A stretch of 64,000 nucleotides of DNA from Thinopyrum elongatum (Eukaryota; Streptophyta; Magnoliopsida; Poales; Poaceae): the NCBI GenBank assembly GCA_011799875.1, contig CM022302.1, forward strand, positions 181,962,942-182,026,941, read 5' to 3'. Shown here one piece after another: positions 42,916 through 55,011 of the stretch (its first letter is position 1; every line of letters starts with the position of its first letter). Below the pieces are notes generated by a model, which had not been told where the DNA came from, did no database searches, and saw nothing but the letters and a program-made list of their open reading frames with translations. The position numbers and the translations under genes are program-made.

Positions 42916-44149
42916 GCTTATGTTTCCTTTCCGATCTGACCTGCATACCAAAACTTCGGGCATGGCCCCGTGGGGTGTGGAAAGTATTTTTGGTGGGGGT
43001 TCCCCGGTTATGTATGAAATGACGATATGCCTTCTAAATTAATTTTGAAACGAGCTACCGAGGGCAGGAGGCCCCCCTACTAGAGTGGTTTGTTGTGACT
43101 TACCTTTGGTGCTGGTGGTCTTGGACGGGTTCCTATGTCGTGAGGGCGCTTCCTTCCTGACGCGGGGCTCGCAGGGGCATGTGAGGGCTCAAGCCTCCTG
43201 AGGAGCCTGCAGGCCCGCCTGAGAGCGCCGCACGAGGAGCCGACTGCCGAGTCGCGGCAGGGCGTGCACGTAGTGGTCCTGTGGCAGATGCGCCTTTAGC
43301 CTCAAGGGGCCCTCGGCACCGCTTGGGCTGGCCCAAGCGTGCGCAGCACGCACGTCACGCCTAGTCCCCACTCGCGGGGTGCTCACGGGGGGGGCAGCAG
43401 GCATGAGCCTTGCTTTTAACGTAAACCAAAAGGCAAGAAAACACCACGAATCGAAAAATCTCCCCCCTTTTTCTTTTGATAAGCACATGAAACTCCAAAT
43501 CTCATTCCAAAAGATGGGAACTGGGTTACAAAAAGAGGGCAAAACAAACAGCCGCGTCTGGCACCTAGACTAGTCTTCTCACCAGCGCGGAGCTAAGTGC
43601 TTCCACTGGGCGTGGGCATAGTCATTGGGGGACAGTGTCGACGGCCAGCGCGAAGCATGGTGCTTCCACTTGGACGTGGGTGGGAGACCCCGTGAGGCCC
43701 GAGGGCGACACTCAGGAGACTCCAGGGCGTGTACAGCCCCAACTCATTATTACGTGAGAGTGTCACGAGCGAAGATCTTCACGGGTATCCTTGGCACCAG
43801 GCGAGGGGCCCACCCTGCGCCTCCCCCGACCACCGTTGGGGCGTCCGGAAACCAGGACGAGACCAAGGGGCAAGGGGGACGCTGGCGGTGCCCCGGCGAT
43901 CGCAGGCCCCCCACCGGGGGGAAGGGCTCGCCGGAGCCTTCCCCGACGGAGGACCTACCTCCGAGTGGCGTGCGCCGCCGTCATGGCGGCGCATTGCTCC
44001 ATGTGGCACGGGGGAGGCCCTGGCACCGGGCTCCCCCTGCGCAACTCCCAGTGCATTCCGTCCGCTTGCGGCGGGGCCATCGTCCTGAGGTCCATGGCCG
44101 TTGTCGTGGCTTGGTTCACCTGCGGTCCATGGTTAGTGTAATCGTGCCC
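42916..44149. other. Element B interior, non-coding
   Basis: Between the ends of the convergent antisense gene and the gag remnant. GC-rich, with no frame I can defend. The minus strand has no gag core, zinc knuckle or pol motif. Confidence 0.55.
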
Positions 44150-44974
44150 CTAAGATATTGATGGTACCCGGTGGCCGTTGTCGTCGAAGACGCCGGTGAA
44201 GCTCCGAGGTGGCCTACGAAGAGCCTCGGCCTCATGTGGTCTCGACACCCAGGCTAGCGAGGGGAACAAGCGGGGGCTTCCTCTTGGCGCATACAGCGAG
44301 TCCGTCGGGGGAGGCACAGGGGTGCCCGAAGCAGCCATCCCCGAGCCGTCGCCCGGCCATCCGGCATCGTTGCTCGCCATCCTTGGCGCCAGGTCACCAC
44401 GATCGCAGAGTGGCATCTCGGCGCGGGCCCAGGAGGGGCCGCCCAACTCTGCGGCGCCCGGGGGTAACGCATCCTGGGTAGCACAAAGAGCGTCGCGAGC
44501 CAGGCCGGTGCCGCAGGGCCCTTCGAGCCCCCTGGGAGAGGGCGCGTGGTCGTAGTGAGGGCCGGCGCGCGCCCCCGGCAACGCTCGCGGCGTAGGTAAG
44601 GTGCAGAAGGGCACCGCACCCCTGCAGGCGGCGTCCAGCAGCTCCGCGACCCGCTCCAGCAAGGCGTCATGGCCGCCTTCCGCCAACCTGCATCACAGCA
44701 GCTCTCGTGCCACGATGAGCATGGCTCACGTGTTCGCCTGCTCTCGGCGGGTGTGCAGCACCGTTGCCACGGTGAAGCTCGAAGATCGCGTGGTGGCCCG
44801 GTTGCGGCACAGCGCGGGAGCGGGTGGAAGTGGTCCATGTCACCTACGACTGATGGTGCCGGCCGGCGTGTGGGCTGCGAAGAGTGCGGAGTGGAGATCT
44901 TCTTGGGCGGAGGGCGCCGCCTGGGCAGGACGAGCGGCCCAATGCTCAGCATGAGCTCGAGGAGCGTCAGCCAT
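44150..44974 (-). pseudogene. Gag N-terminal remnant of element B
   Basis: An ATG at 44974, about 50 nt past the primer site, starts MADAPRAHAEHWAARPAQAA. This frame has three stops within 300 nt and then continues open (AEGGHDALLERVAELLDAAC) to 44150. The phrase LLERVAELLDAA resembles LQRVNELLDAAN in the gag leader of element C, which supports the assignment. The gag core and everything after it are missing. The longer open frame over the same bases (44254-45111) is not related to gag. Confidence 0.45.
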
Positions 44975-45022
44975 GAGAACGGTGGGATGGAGGCGACCGA
45001 CTGGCGGAAGAGAGGCTCCGAT

Positions 45023-45043
45023 GCACCCCTACCTGGCGCGCCA
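45023..45043 (-). other. Primer binding site of element B
   Basis: Begins TGGCGCGCCAGGTAGGGG on the minus strand, two bases after the LTR end (TGTCGG at 45046). Confidence 0.85.
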
Positions 45044-45045
45044 AA

Positions 45046-45387
45046 TGTCGGATTCAGGGCTCTGCAGACCCAAGAAAAGTTCAAACTCTGGGGTGCGTGC
45101 GAAGAACTCAATCTTCCTAGCCTGCCGACCCGTCGATCTCACCGCCTAGCTCGATGAACAGGAAAGGAAAGGGACTCAGCAGTTTACCCAGGTTCGGGCC
45201 ACCTTGCGGTGTAAAACCCTACTCTTGCTTTATGGTGGATTGGCCTCGAGGTGGGCTGAGGATGAACTAGTACAGGGGGAGAACAACCTCAGGAGGAGTG
45301 TTCTTGTGCTGGTGTGAGCTGGTCAGGATGATCCGGTCTCCCCGTCTATGGTGGTGGCCTAGCTATATTTATAGTGGCCTCGGTCCT
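45046..45387 (-). repeat. Element B 5' LTR, first segment
   Basis: 342 bp, aligned with 38676-39017. It is cut by element C after GTCCT (45383-45387). The remaining 529 bp resume at 63050. Confidence 0.93.
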
Positions 45388-46365
45388 TGTCGTGGTGGGC
45401 GCACGGCAGATGCCAAAGGATGGCTAAAGAGAGGAGGAGGCTCAAGGGCACCGGTTGGCTCCAGAGGCAAGGTCGGCATGAGTGAGCGAGGGACGCAAGA
45501 CATACCCAGGTTCGGGGCTCTCCGGAGAGATAATACCCCTAGTCCTGCCGAGCGTGGTTTATATGTATCGGTACAGAGTTGCACCTTGAGCTGTTTGGAG
45601 GAAGGAGGAAGACCAGCCAAGGCTTAGGCTGCTCCCTTCCCTGGTGTGCGCATGTGTCTACGTGAGTTGCTTGCCCGTGTACATGAGGCCTCCTGGGGGG
45701 TTTTATAGGTCAACCCCCCAGGGTTACAATGGTAAAGTTACAAGGCCGTGGGGCCGGGTTGTCATCGTCCGGGAAGCCGGTGCTGGGACCCGCTGGGTGT
45801 CAGGGCTCGCCGGGTTTTCCGAGCGCGGGCCCCGCATGCCAGGAGGCACTGTTTGCCGTCTTGTCGATCGTCATGGAGTGGCCGGGTCGAGACCGCTACA
45901 GTGGCGCACCGCCAGGTCGCCGTCGGCTGGCATCAGCAGTGACGATGGGCAGGCTGTAGCCACGCCGGCCTCGGTCAGCAGGGTAGGTGGGGCACTGTTG
46001 CCACGCCTCTGCCGGTCAGAGGGGTTGGTGGGGTACTATCGCCTTGCTCATCCCTTTCACTAGAGACTCGTCCCATCGCCTCCCTCGGATGGGATGGGAG
46101 CTGACCCATGGCCGGGTTGAGTAACACGCCACAGGGGAGCTAGCTTGCTGGAGAAGTCTTGGTGCGCCGGGTTCGGCCGGCTTGCGCCAGCCGGCAGGGC
46201 CGGGTTGCCATCTTGGTTGGGTCGAAGAGTTCGGCCGGGTTGACGGATTTGGCCGAGTCGAGGAACCCGGCCAAGTGCGAGCCGGATTGAGGGGCGATGC
46301 TGGCCCCGATGTTTTTTAAAATGGATCCGGGTTCCGTTGCCTGCCCGGGGTTCATCCCCCCAACA
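45388..46365 (-). repeat. Element C 3' LTR (978 bp)
   Basis: Bounded by TGTCGTGGTGGG and TCATCCCCCCAACA. The polypurine tract GGGGACTAC follows outside on the minus strand. A TATA box TATAAAA lies at 45707-45701 (minus), matched at 62387-62381 in the other LTR. Confidence 0.92.
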
Positions 46366-46831
46366 GTAGTCCCCGAAGCTGTGAAGGTCCGCCGGCTTCG
46401 AGTAGGAGGGCCTTCGCAGTTTCCTTCCCCCCCCCCCCCTGAGAGGGCGGCCGATGGTGAAGTTTGCGACCGCCGGGTCCGGCAACACCCACTGTGTGCC
46501 GGCTTCCAGAAGCCGGATCACGGCATCCTGGCGCGGGCGGAAAACCGAGGAGTTTGTCGAATCTTGAAGCAATCTTCTCGGGCTCGGCGCGGGCGCCACG
46601 CGGCGCTGGGGAGCTGAAGGGGCCTGACAGGCCACACACGCGACGGGACAGGGCGATGGACGGGGGCCCGCCACTGTGTGCCCTCGGCCCATGCGCGCGG
46701 ATTTATTGCGGCGTCCTCGGGTCAGTTGCCATTCTCGAGGCAGTTATTACACGTAGTACGTGCGCACTTATTGCGGGGAAGTGGGAGGGGCGAGCGCAAA
46801 CGATCCCACTTCCCCACGTTCGGGTCGTGGC
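46366..46831. other. Promoter-side region of the element C antisense gene
   Basis: The plus-strand frame is open here by composition only. It includes a run of about 10 C near 46430 and GCGCAAACGATCCCACTTCC upstream of the TATA box. No gene. Confidence 0.5.
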
Positions 46832-46839
46832 TTATAAAT
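46832..46839 (+). promoter_or_regulatory. TATA box of the element C antisense gene
   Basis: TTATAAAT in GTGGCTTATAAATTGG lies 190 nt upstream of the ATG at 47022 and on the same strand. The antisense gene therefore seems to have its own promoter between its start and the 3' LTR. Confidence 0.6.
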
Positions 46840-49316
46840 TGGTAGAGGGGCGGCGGAGATTAGTCTCGCTCGTGCTCCCCATCTTCTTCCTCCTCCCCTC
46901 GCTCTTGCGACCGCCACGCGCTGCGACGCTCTGCCGCTTTGAGCAAGACTTCATCGTCGATCTTTTCTCTCCTTCCCTGCTCCACCCCGCACCATCGGTG
47001 GTGCTGCCGTCGGGCTCGTGGATGGGGTCCTCCATTACCGATGAGGACGTCCAGTATCTACGTGACACCAAGCGCTTGCGGAGGGAGACGGAGGTAGTTG
47101 TGCGTCTGCCGGAGGGCGAGCAGGAGCCGCGGCCGGAGGGGACCGAGCGCGTGGTCTTCTACACGCATTTCAACCACGGGTTTGGCCTTCCCGCGAGCAA
47201 CTTCTTCCGTGCCTTCCTGGATTTCTTCGAGCTCCAGCCGCACCATCTGGGCGCGAACGCCGTCTTGCAGCTCTCGGGGTTTGTCACCCTGTGCGAGGGG
47301 TACCTGGGGGTCGAGCCCATGATCGACCTCTGGGTGCGCTTCTTCTCCTTGAAGCAGCAGAGCCCGAAGGCCGGGGAGATGTCCTCCTGCGGGGCCGCCG
47401 TCATCTCGATGCGGACGCACGGGGGGTGCCCCAAGATGCCGCTGGAGGATTCTGCCAAGAAGTGGCAGAACTCCTTCTTCTACGTCCGCAACCTTGGCGT
47501 GGACCATATCGATCTGCCGCCCTTAGTCGACGCGATGCCGCAGGGGAAGCAGAACTGGAACTACTTCCCCAAGCACCCGTCGCAGGCGGTGCTGAACTTG
47601 CACGCTCGGGTGGAGGTGATGAAGGGGCGGGAGGGGCTCACCGGCACTGATCTCATCGCCGCCTTCATCATGCGCCGGGTGCTGCCGCTGCAGCGCCGCA
47701 CTCACATCATCAGCCTGATGACCGGGCTTGGGGATCCCAACAGGATGTCGCCCCTGCGCCTGGCGGCGGATCAGATCGCCCGCCGGGTTAACGACATTTT
47801 GAAGGCCGGGCTGAAGGAGGACTGGCGGTTCGGGAAGCCTCCCTACAGCCATGCGAACCCGGCACCGGCGATGAGTCCCTGGTCTTTGTACTTTGCCACT
47901 GCCCATCTTCTTGTTCGTCCTGACGTGACGAGGGAGGTGCTACTGAATGCCATCTGGCATCCGTATGACCGGGCACCAACGCAGGTGGAGCGGGCCGGCT
48001 CGGTGGAGGTGGCGGCCTAGGACGAGGACCCGGAGGAGGCCGACGCCGAAGCCGGCGAGACGCACCGCACGGGTAAGCTTCCGTGCTTGATTTCTTGAGA
48101 TGCCGGCCGAAAGGCGGGGGTGTTGATGTACGTTGATGATGCAGCGGCGCCGAGCGGAGGAGGCGGTGACGCGGCTGGGGCCGGGTCATCTCTTGGGGCG
48201 GTGGCGGCTAGCCGGCCGCACGGAAAGGGGGACGTGGCGCCCCGGAGGCCAGCCGCGAAGCGCACGGCGGACCAGGCGGCAGGCACCAATCCGCCCGCAA
48301 AGAGGAAGCGTCACGCCCTGCCGGCGGTGCCGGCGAGACCAACCGTCGCGCTGGTGGTCGGGTGAGTTTTCTCCTTGTTGACTTCTGACGAGCCGCTGAA
48401 CGGCTTCTTTTTTGTCCTTGTTTACATATTCCGTTGTGCTCCAGGTCGCCGTTGTCGCTGGCATTGGCAGCGACGGAGGCTGTGTCCGGTGGCGGCCCCG
48501 TGTTCCGGAGAACCCGGTCCAGCGTCATCGGCCGGGATGAGGAGGTGGCCGATCCGGACCTTGGCCTGGATCCGGCCGACTCCGAGGCGCTGGCCTGGCC
48601 CGATCGAGACCGAGCCGTGGCGGACATGGAGGAGGCGTCGGCCCAGGCTTGGGCCAGGGCCGCAGCAGTGGGGGGGCGGGCCGGCGGGGAGCCGGCGTGG
48701 CCCGAGATGCCGGCGGGCATGGAGCCAGCGGCGACGGTTCTTATGCCGTCGTCGGAGGAGGAGGGCGGCCAGGACGGCCGTCGTCGGAATAGGGCGGCCA
48801 GGACGGCCGTGCGGAGGTGGTGGACCTCGACCGGGAGGTCATGGAGGTTGACGACGACACCCCGCCTCGGACCGACGTGGTCGAGCGGGTGGAGGTCGAG
48901 GGAGGAGGCGGCGATGCCATCTTGGAGGAGGCGCCGCTGGTGACGCCGGACGAGGCGCGCCAGGCGCCGACGGGTGGGGCGCCGTAGAACGCGGCGTCAA
49001 AGACGACTCCGGCCATCGTGCTGGAGGGGACGCCGGCCGCAGAGGAGGCGGTGAGCGGCGAGTACTCCCTGGTGTTCAGGCTGGGGAGCCGTCAGGTCGT
49101 CGGGTCGCAGCCAGCTCGGGCTAGGCCCAGCGAGGCCTTCGTCGGGCCCCTGACGCAGGAGGAGGCGACGATGGCCACCGTGAGCCAGCGCCTTCGCGGG
49201 CACGTGGAGCGGGTCCAAGCCTTTGCCCAGGCCGAGACGGAGCGGGCACGGGAGCTAGAACGCGCCGTGATGGTAAGTTCTTCCCTTTTTCTTCTGCTTT
49301 TCTTCTTGCAGCTAGT

Positions 49317-49398
49317 TAGTGGGGGCGCGCTAGCGCACCCACTGGGTGTAGCCCCCGAGATTCGGGCCAACTACGTAGTAGTTGGGTCGAATCTTAAA
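49317..49398. repeat. 82-bp intronic repeat, copy 1
   Basis: Lies in the intron 49273-49431 of the antisense gene. It starts TAGTGGGGGCGCGCTAGCGC and ends GGGTCGAATCTTAAA. It is identical over all 82 bases to the copy at 49560-49641. It contains the hairpin CCAACTAC-GTA-GTAGTTGG. Confidence 0.95.
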
Positions 49399-49559
49399 CT
49401 GCTGTCTTGTACTGATTTTTGTCCTTCGCAGCAACTGGATGCCTACCGGGTCGGCGTCTTTAACCGGCTCCTGGAGAAGCACCGGCAGCTCAAGGCACAG
49501 CTCGCCACCAAGGAGGAGGCGCTCCATGTCGCCGAAGGTAAACTTGTTGCGTGCTCTTT

Positions 49560-49641
49560 TAGTGGGGGCGCGCTAGCGCACCCACTGGGTGTAGCCCCCG
49601 AGATTCGGGCCAACTACGTAGTAGTTGGGTCGAATCTTAAA
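49560..49641. repeat. 82-bp intronic repeat, copy 2
   Basis: Lies in the next intron (49538-49679) and is identical to copy 1. The flanks differ (CTCTTT against GCTAGT before, GGTAGT against CTGCTG after). Confidence 0.95.
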
Positions 49642-49853
49642 GGTAGTCTTTCTTCTATTTCTGAATCTTTGTTGCACAGTAGCCGCGGCTGAGGTGTCGT
49701 CCTGGCGAGTCCGGCTGATCCGAGATGGCTACCAGTACGACCGGGTCGTCGCCGATGCCGGCCGGCTTCGGGTCGAGGTGGCGGAGTTGAAGGCGGAGGT
49801 GGCGGAGGCTCAGCGGGCGCTTGCCGAAGCCGGCCAGCGGCAGGAGCAGCTGG

Positions 49854-52800
49854 TGTGGCACCCCGATAGAGGGCCGACGCACGCCAGCCCCAGGATAAGA
49901 CCTGGCGCACGTCAAGACATGATACAACAATTCCAAGCACAAAATGGCTTTATTATAAAAAATGGAGTATTACAATACTGTTGCTTACAACAATATTACA
50001 TAGCTCCAAGGCTAACTAAATGGCAGCGAAGGTCTTGGTTCAATGGCAACGACGTCTCTGGCTGGGCTCCACAACTCATAGGACTGGCTGGGTTACGATC
50101 TAGCACGACGGATCTTCTCCTGCAACTGGCCACGTGCAAGGCCAGGTGATTACTTTGAATGTACTCGCAAGACAACCAAATACATAGCATCCAAACAAGC
50201 AGATAACAAAGCAAGCCCTATGCTATGCAAGAATTTATTCTAAACATGGCATGGAATTAACAGGAAAACATGAATCAAGCATGGCATAGCATACCTATCT
50301 AGCAATACTAATTATCATGTCGTAGCAAGATTACCTGGCATGATTAAACATCTAGCAGCATTGATCATCATGACCTAACGAGGTTATCTAGCAAGATAAC
50401 TACTAAAGTAGAGTACAGTAAAGTAAAGCATATTAAGTATACAATCCATATCCCGAACATTCTCATGATCCAATCTAAAACTGATCCCAGTCCAATCCAA
50501 GTTTTTCGGTCATCTGACCATCTCTTCCATAGCCACCCCATGGCTAACATACCATATTCCTGACAACATCTGATGTCTATGCAGGGCAGGTTCTTCCACC
50601 ATTATTATCAACATTATGGTTGACCACCTAGTGAGGTCTGGACGGGCTGTCCAATACCGTGGATGCGGCTATTAGAATAGATTTTACACTCTGCAGAGGT
50701 TGCGCACTTTACCCACACCATGGAGCACCTGACCTCATGATCCCATTCGGGTGGACCAGCGTTGCTCCAACGAAACCTGCCTAACCCGTGACTCCTCCAT
50801 CGTACCACCGACAATCATACCCTCCCAGGGTCATGTCCTAGGTGGCCCCTGTGTCACTCTTGACACCTGCCACCGTCATGGCCAACACAACTGTCCCAAA
50901 CGGGGACTCCCGGGCTAAACAATCAACTGGGCTCACAAGGTTATCGCTGCCTACCTGATCAGGGCAGCACGCACGCATAACCTTCCCTAGTTGGTGGTAC
51001 CGGTGAAAGAGCACAAAGCTAGACCAAGTCAAGGTCGTCCCATACCGGCAAATGTGGCTGCACGAATAAGCCCGGACAGGTGACTCTAGATCAACCGACT
51101 AGGTTTAGTTTATGTATTCAATTCAACATCTCCATCATCCCACCATTACCTCAACAATTATAAGTGTGAACAGCCACTTAACATCAGCATAGCAGAATCA
51201 TAACAACGTTGACAAACAAGGAACAAGATCAAATCATGGTACTATCATGATAATGGTATTCAAAATATGGTTACTAACATGGCAAGATATGGCATGAAAA
51301 CAAGTCATGATATTATATGATAAATGTCACTAGCATCTGGTACAGATGAAATAACAGAACTATGTTGGTGCAGACAAATAGGCGATACAGATGTGCTACG
51401 ATGAACACACAGGGTGCAAGCAAAGTCATCACGCAAGTCCGGAGCTCATGATAAGAGGTTGGCTTGCCTGGGGTCGATGAATACGCCTGGAAGAAGTGCG
51501 ATAAAACTCTGGAAGGATTTGCCAGAAAGGTTCCCTCTCAAAGGGGCTGAACGAAGGGCAAGGGCAAAATGGTCATTTTCACAATGTGAAAACATTATGA
51601 AAATGACGGCATCGGAATGGGCTCGACGATCTGAAAACATGGGCGTTGGTTTTACCTCAATCGGAGTTACGGTCGCGGAGATACACCCGTTCGTTCGTTA
51701 AGCGCAGAAACAGACAAAATAATGCCCACTGTAGCGCTTAACGGGTGAACGTCCACTAATTAAGTAGTTCGGCGGCGGCTGGCTGAAAGCGCCTTTTCAG
51801 GAATACGCTTCCGCGCGGAGAAAGCGTATCGCGCAAAATGCTCCTCCACTTATTCCAGAGTCAACGGTGGGCCTGGTCAGCGCTGAGTATGACGGTCGGG
51901 CCCCACCATGCCTTCTCTCTCCTCCTCCCTGGCCTTCCTCTCTACCGCGACAGAGAGGCCGGGGAGGGACTCGGCCGCCGGCGAGCGGAGTGGCTCCGCC
52001 AGCCCACATCGCGCCCGTGGTAGCCTCGGGACCGTTTGGGACCGCCCACAGCACTGGCTTCAAGGGGAGGCCGCAGCGGCCGAACGCTGTGAAGAGGAGG
52101 GCCACGCCAGCGAGGTTCCTCCGCCGGATAGGAGGGCGGCGGCGGCGACTCGCTGACTCCAGGGAAGGCTGGGGAAGCAAAGGAGCGGGAGGGGGAAGGG
52201 CCACGGCCAAAAAGGCCAAGGGGATCGGCGGCGGCGCTTCGGCCATGGGCGAGGGGAAAAGCTCGGGGAGCTCGAGGGGAAGGCTGGGGAAGTTGCTGGC
52301 TGCGGGGAGAGCTCGGGGCGCCTTAAATAGGCTCGGGGGAGGGTCTCGCGACGGCGGCAGAGGTCTCCAGAGTTCGGCGAGGTGGCGGCAACCTAGCGGT
52401 GAATCGACGTCGGTAGAAGCAGCCACGAGCTAGGGGATGAGGGAAGATGTGACCAGACGGTGCCAACGAGTGGTGGGGAGCTCGCCGGCGCTCCCGGACA
52501 AACCGGAGCTCGCTGGAATCGGCCTCCCGAAGCCTCCCAAGCACAGAGCGCCCGTTCGTCGCGTTCTGGCCATGGTCACCGCGTGGCCACGGCGATGCCA
52601 TGGAGCACTTGATGCCAAATGATGTCTGGGAGGTTCTCCACACATCGCTGAGTTGATATATGTAGCTGGATGGAATGGAAGAGGTCTGGGGTGACTACAC
52701 CCTGGTCAAATAGTTTCCTGCAGCAAACTTTGCACACGTGGTGTGGCCACCACAATGCTTCTTTTTGCAAGATCCTTGGCTGAGGTTGATCACTTACTAA

Positions 52801-53874
52801 GGTGATCATCATGGCAAAGTTTCAGCCCAACTGGGCAAATAGAACTGGCACTTCCTTTGCAACTTGGCAAACTGGCCAGAAATGAAAATGATGATGCTGG
52901 AGTCAAATGGCTAGATGAAAATGGCCCAAATTTGGTGAAGACCAATAATTTAGGCACATGGAGGCACTGTAAAAATTTCATACCATTTGCATAAAGAAAA
53001 ATGGTACTTCCTTCACAGTGCTCCAATCTGGACAGAAACTTAGATAATTTACTGAGAAATATTGGCTAGATAAAATGGGCTGGTTTTTGGTGTCCAAGGG
53101 TAATATATCATAATGAATCACCCTGCAAAATTTCAGCCCAAGGAGATCAAGGAATCAAGCACTTCCTTTGCAAATTGGAAATCTAGATAGAATTTGCAAA
53201 GTGGTGTTGTGCTCAAAATTTAATTGGTGGAACTTGTGATGTTGATGGAAATGGTGAAGATATGGATTGGAGAAGCTCCACAAATTATTTGGGATTTTTC
53301 CTAGCTACCAAAATGGTAGTTCCTTTGGAAAGGCCCCAAATTGAAATATTGGCTTTAAATAGGAAAATGCAATTTCCCCTATTTAATTATGGCCAATATT
53401 TTTATGAGAGCTCAATATGATCACAAAGAATATCTCCACAAGTTTTCATGAACTTTGGAGATGGATAGATATTTTCCTGGATTTAATTCCTCAGAAAGGC
53501 AGAAAAAGAAATTAATTCTAGATGAGAAATATTGCATATGACTTAGCAATATTTTTGCACATCTAGGGTTTATGAGTGAAGAAGGATCTCTGGAAATTTT
53601 GGGAGGATTAACAGAGCAAGGAAAATGATAGCTCCTTTGTAAACGCAAAGGCAGGATTTCCAGTTCCAGTACTTTGGAACCAGGGTTTGAATAAGGTTCG
53701 GGGTTTACTGACATGAGCTTGACTGGCACAAGAGCATGGGAAAGCTCTAAGAGGTTGAGGATTGCCTGGATTCACCTGGTCATTCACCAGATTCCAGAGG
53801 AAAAAATTTGGGAGTGAAAAGCTAGGAAGGAATAACAGCAAAAAAATCGATAACCCGATTTTTGGGGTGTTACA
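49854..53874 (-). mobile_element. Solo LTR D (4.0 kb) in an exon of the antisense gene
   Basis: On the minus strand it starts TGTAACACCCCAAAAATCGGG and ends TATCGGGGTGCCACA. The target duplication GCTGG is perfect (49849-49853 and 53875-53879). I see no primer site, polypurine tract, gag or pol, nor a duplicated end inside, so it is best read as a solo LTR left by LTR-LTR recombination. A GC-rich block (about 51780-52640) is embedded in AT-rich sequence, as in the LTR of element X. Its frames look like composition effects. Confidence 0.75.
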
Positions 53875-55011
53875 GCTGGCTGGTGACAAGAGCCGGCTTC
53901 AAGCCGAAGTGGAGCGCCTCAAGGCGGAGGTGTCCAAGGCGGCGGAGGCCCAGCAGGCCCTTGCTGAAGCCGTCCAATAGCGCGATAAGCTGGTCGACGA
54001 CAAGAGCCAACTCCAAGCCGAGGTGGAGCGTTTGAAGGCGCTGGGGACCACAGTGGCGGAGGCCCACCAGGCGGAGCTCCACCATCGCAAGGAGGACGAG
54101 GAGGCGGCCGCCATTAAGGATGCCGAGCTGAAGGCGGCCGTCGCCAAGGTCGCCGAGCTGGAGAAGGCGCTTCAGGCCCGCGACCGTGCTTGTGACAGGG
54201 AGCGGCACGGTATGTTGCTTGAAGCGCAACACCTGGACGAGACCTTCGCTAGTAAGTGCTTCTTTTTTATTCTGTCGGGTTGAGAAGCCGGCCCTCTTTC
54301 CTTTTTGGCTGCTGACTGCTCTTGTTCTTCTTTTTGGCAGGGCACTTCCCGGAGACGCACGGGGTGGCAGAGGAGGCCGTTCGTTTCCAGCGGTCGCCGC
54401 AGGGGATCATGGGGGCCGGGCCTGACCCACATGTCGCCTGGACCTTCTCGGAGATCATGACTGCCGCCGAAGCTCGTCTGCAAGCCTTGGGCGGCCAGAT
54501 GGCGCGGGTCACCGAGGCTGGCGCGGGGATGACGGCAGCCCTCTGGCCTGGCGCCTTTGCGCCGAACAGCTTTTCGCGACTGGCGCTGTGGTTGGAGGCT
54601 GGACTGGCGCGGCTTCACGCGTGGCGTGTCTTTGCCGCTCGTGCCAGTGCCGAGATGGCGCTCAGGTTCGTGATGTCTTGGTATCCGGACCTGGAGCTGG
54701 ACCGGCTGATGGCCCAGCGAGCCGGCGCGGAGCGCCAGCTGCAGGCGGACGCCGACCAGATTGCCGCCCGGGCCAGCTACATCGCTGGGTTCTTGATGCA
54801 CGATGAGTTCCAGCTGGAGCGGACAGAAAACGGTGGAGTCATCCCTCCTGACGATTTTGGCCTGCTGCTGGACGATCCGGAGGGTACCTTTGAGGAGTCA
54901 GGCCCCTATGCGGATGAGGACGCCGAGGTGGAGGACACCGGCACCTCGGTGAACCCGGAGGCAACCGAGGGGGAGCCGGCGGCTGCGCAACTCGGCGCTG
55001 GAGCTGTCTGA

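Larger units (their letters stand above)
47022..55011 (+). pseudogene. Antisense six-exon gene of element C (PF04195-type, coiled coil)
   Basis: Exons I can join in phase are 47022-48072, 48145-48361, 48445-49272, 49432-49537, 49680-49853 plus 53880-54251 (split by solo LTR D), and 54341-55011. Exon 1 has MGSSITDEDVQYLRDTKRLR and the PF04195-type core (YTHFNHGFGLPASNFFRAFL, VTLCEGYLGVEPMIDLWVRF). Later exons encode acidic linkers, then coiled coil (VFNRLLEKHRQLKAQLATKE; ELKAEVAEAQRALAEAGQRQ). The last exon has TAAEARLQALGGQMARVTEA and an acidic tail. Breaks are TAG at 48018, a short duplication with frameshift near 48764-48809, TAG at about 48985 and TAG near 53978. The encoded protein is of unknown function and resembles that of element B in plan. 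Confidence 0.75.

Noticed and set aside
44254..45111. 285-codon minus-strand frame
   Set aside because: It overlaps the gag remnant in a different frame and starts inside the LTR. It has proline, arginine and tryptophan-rich GC-shadow composition and no relation to gag.
51797..52433. Frames of about 200 codons on both strands in solo LTR D
   Set aside because: GC-rich LTR block; the two overlapping antisense frames have only composition-driven content, and no splice or start context supports a gene.
49854..53874. Reading segment D as a complete short retroelement
   Set aside because: No repeated end, primer site or polypurine tract is visible inside, and both ends with a target duplication fit a solo LTR. 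A self dot-plot could still overturn this.
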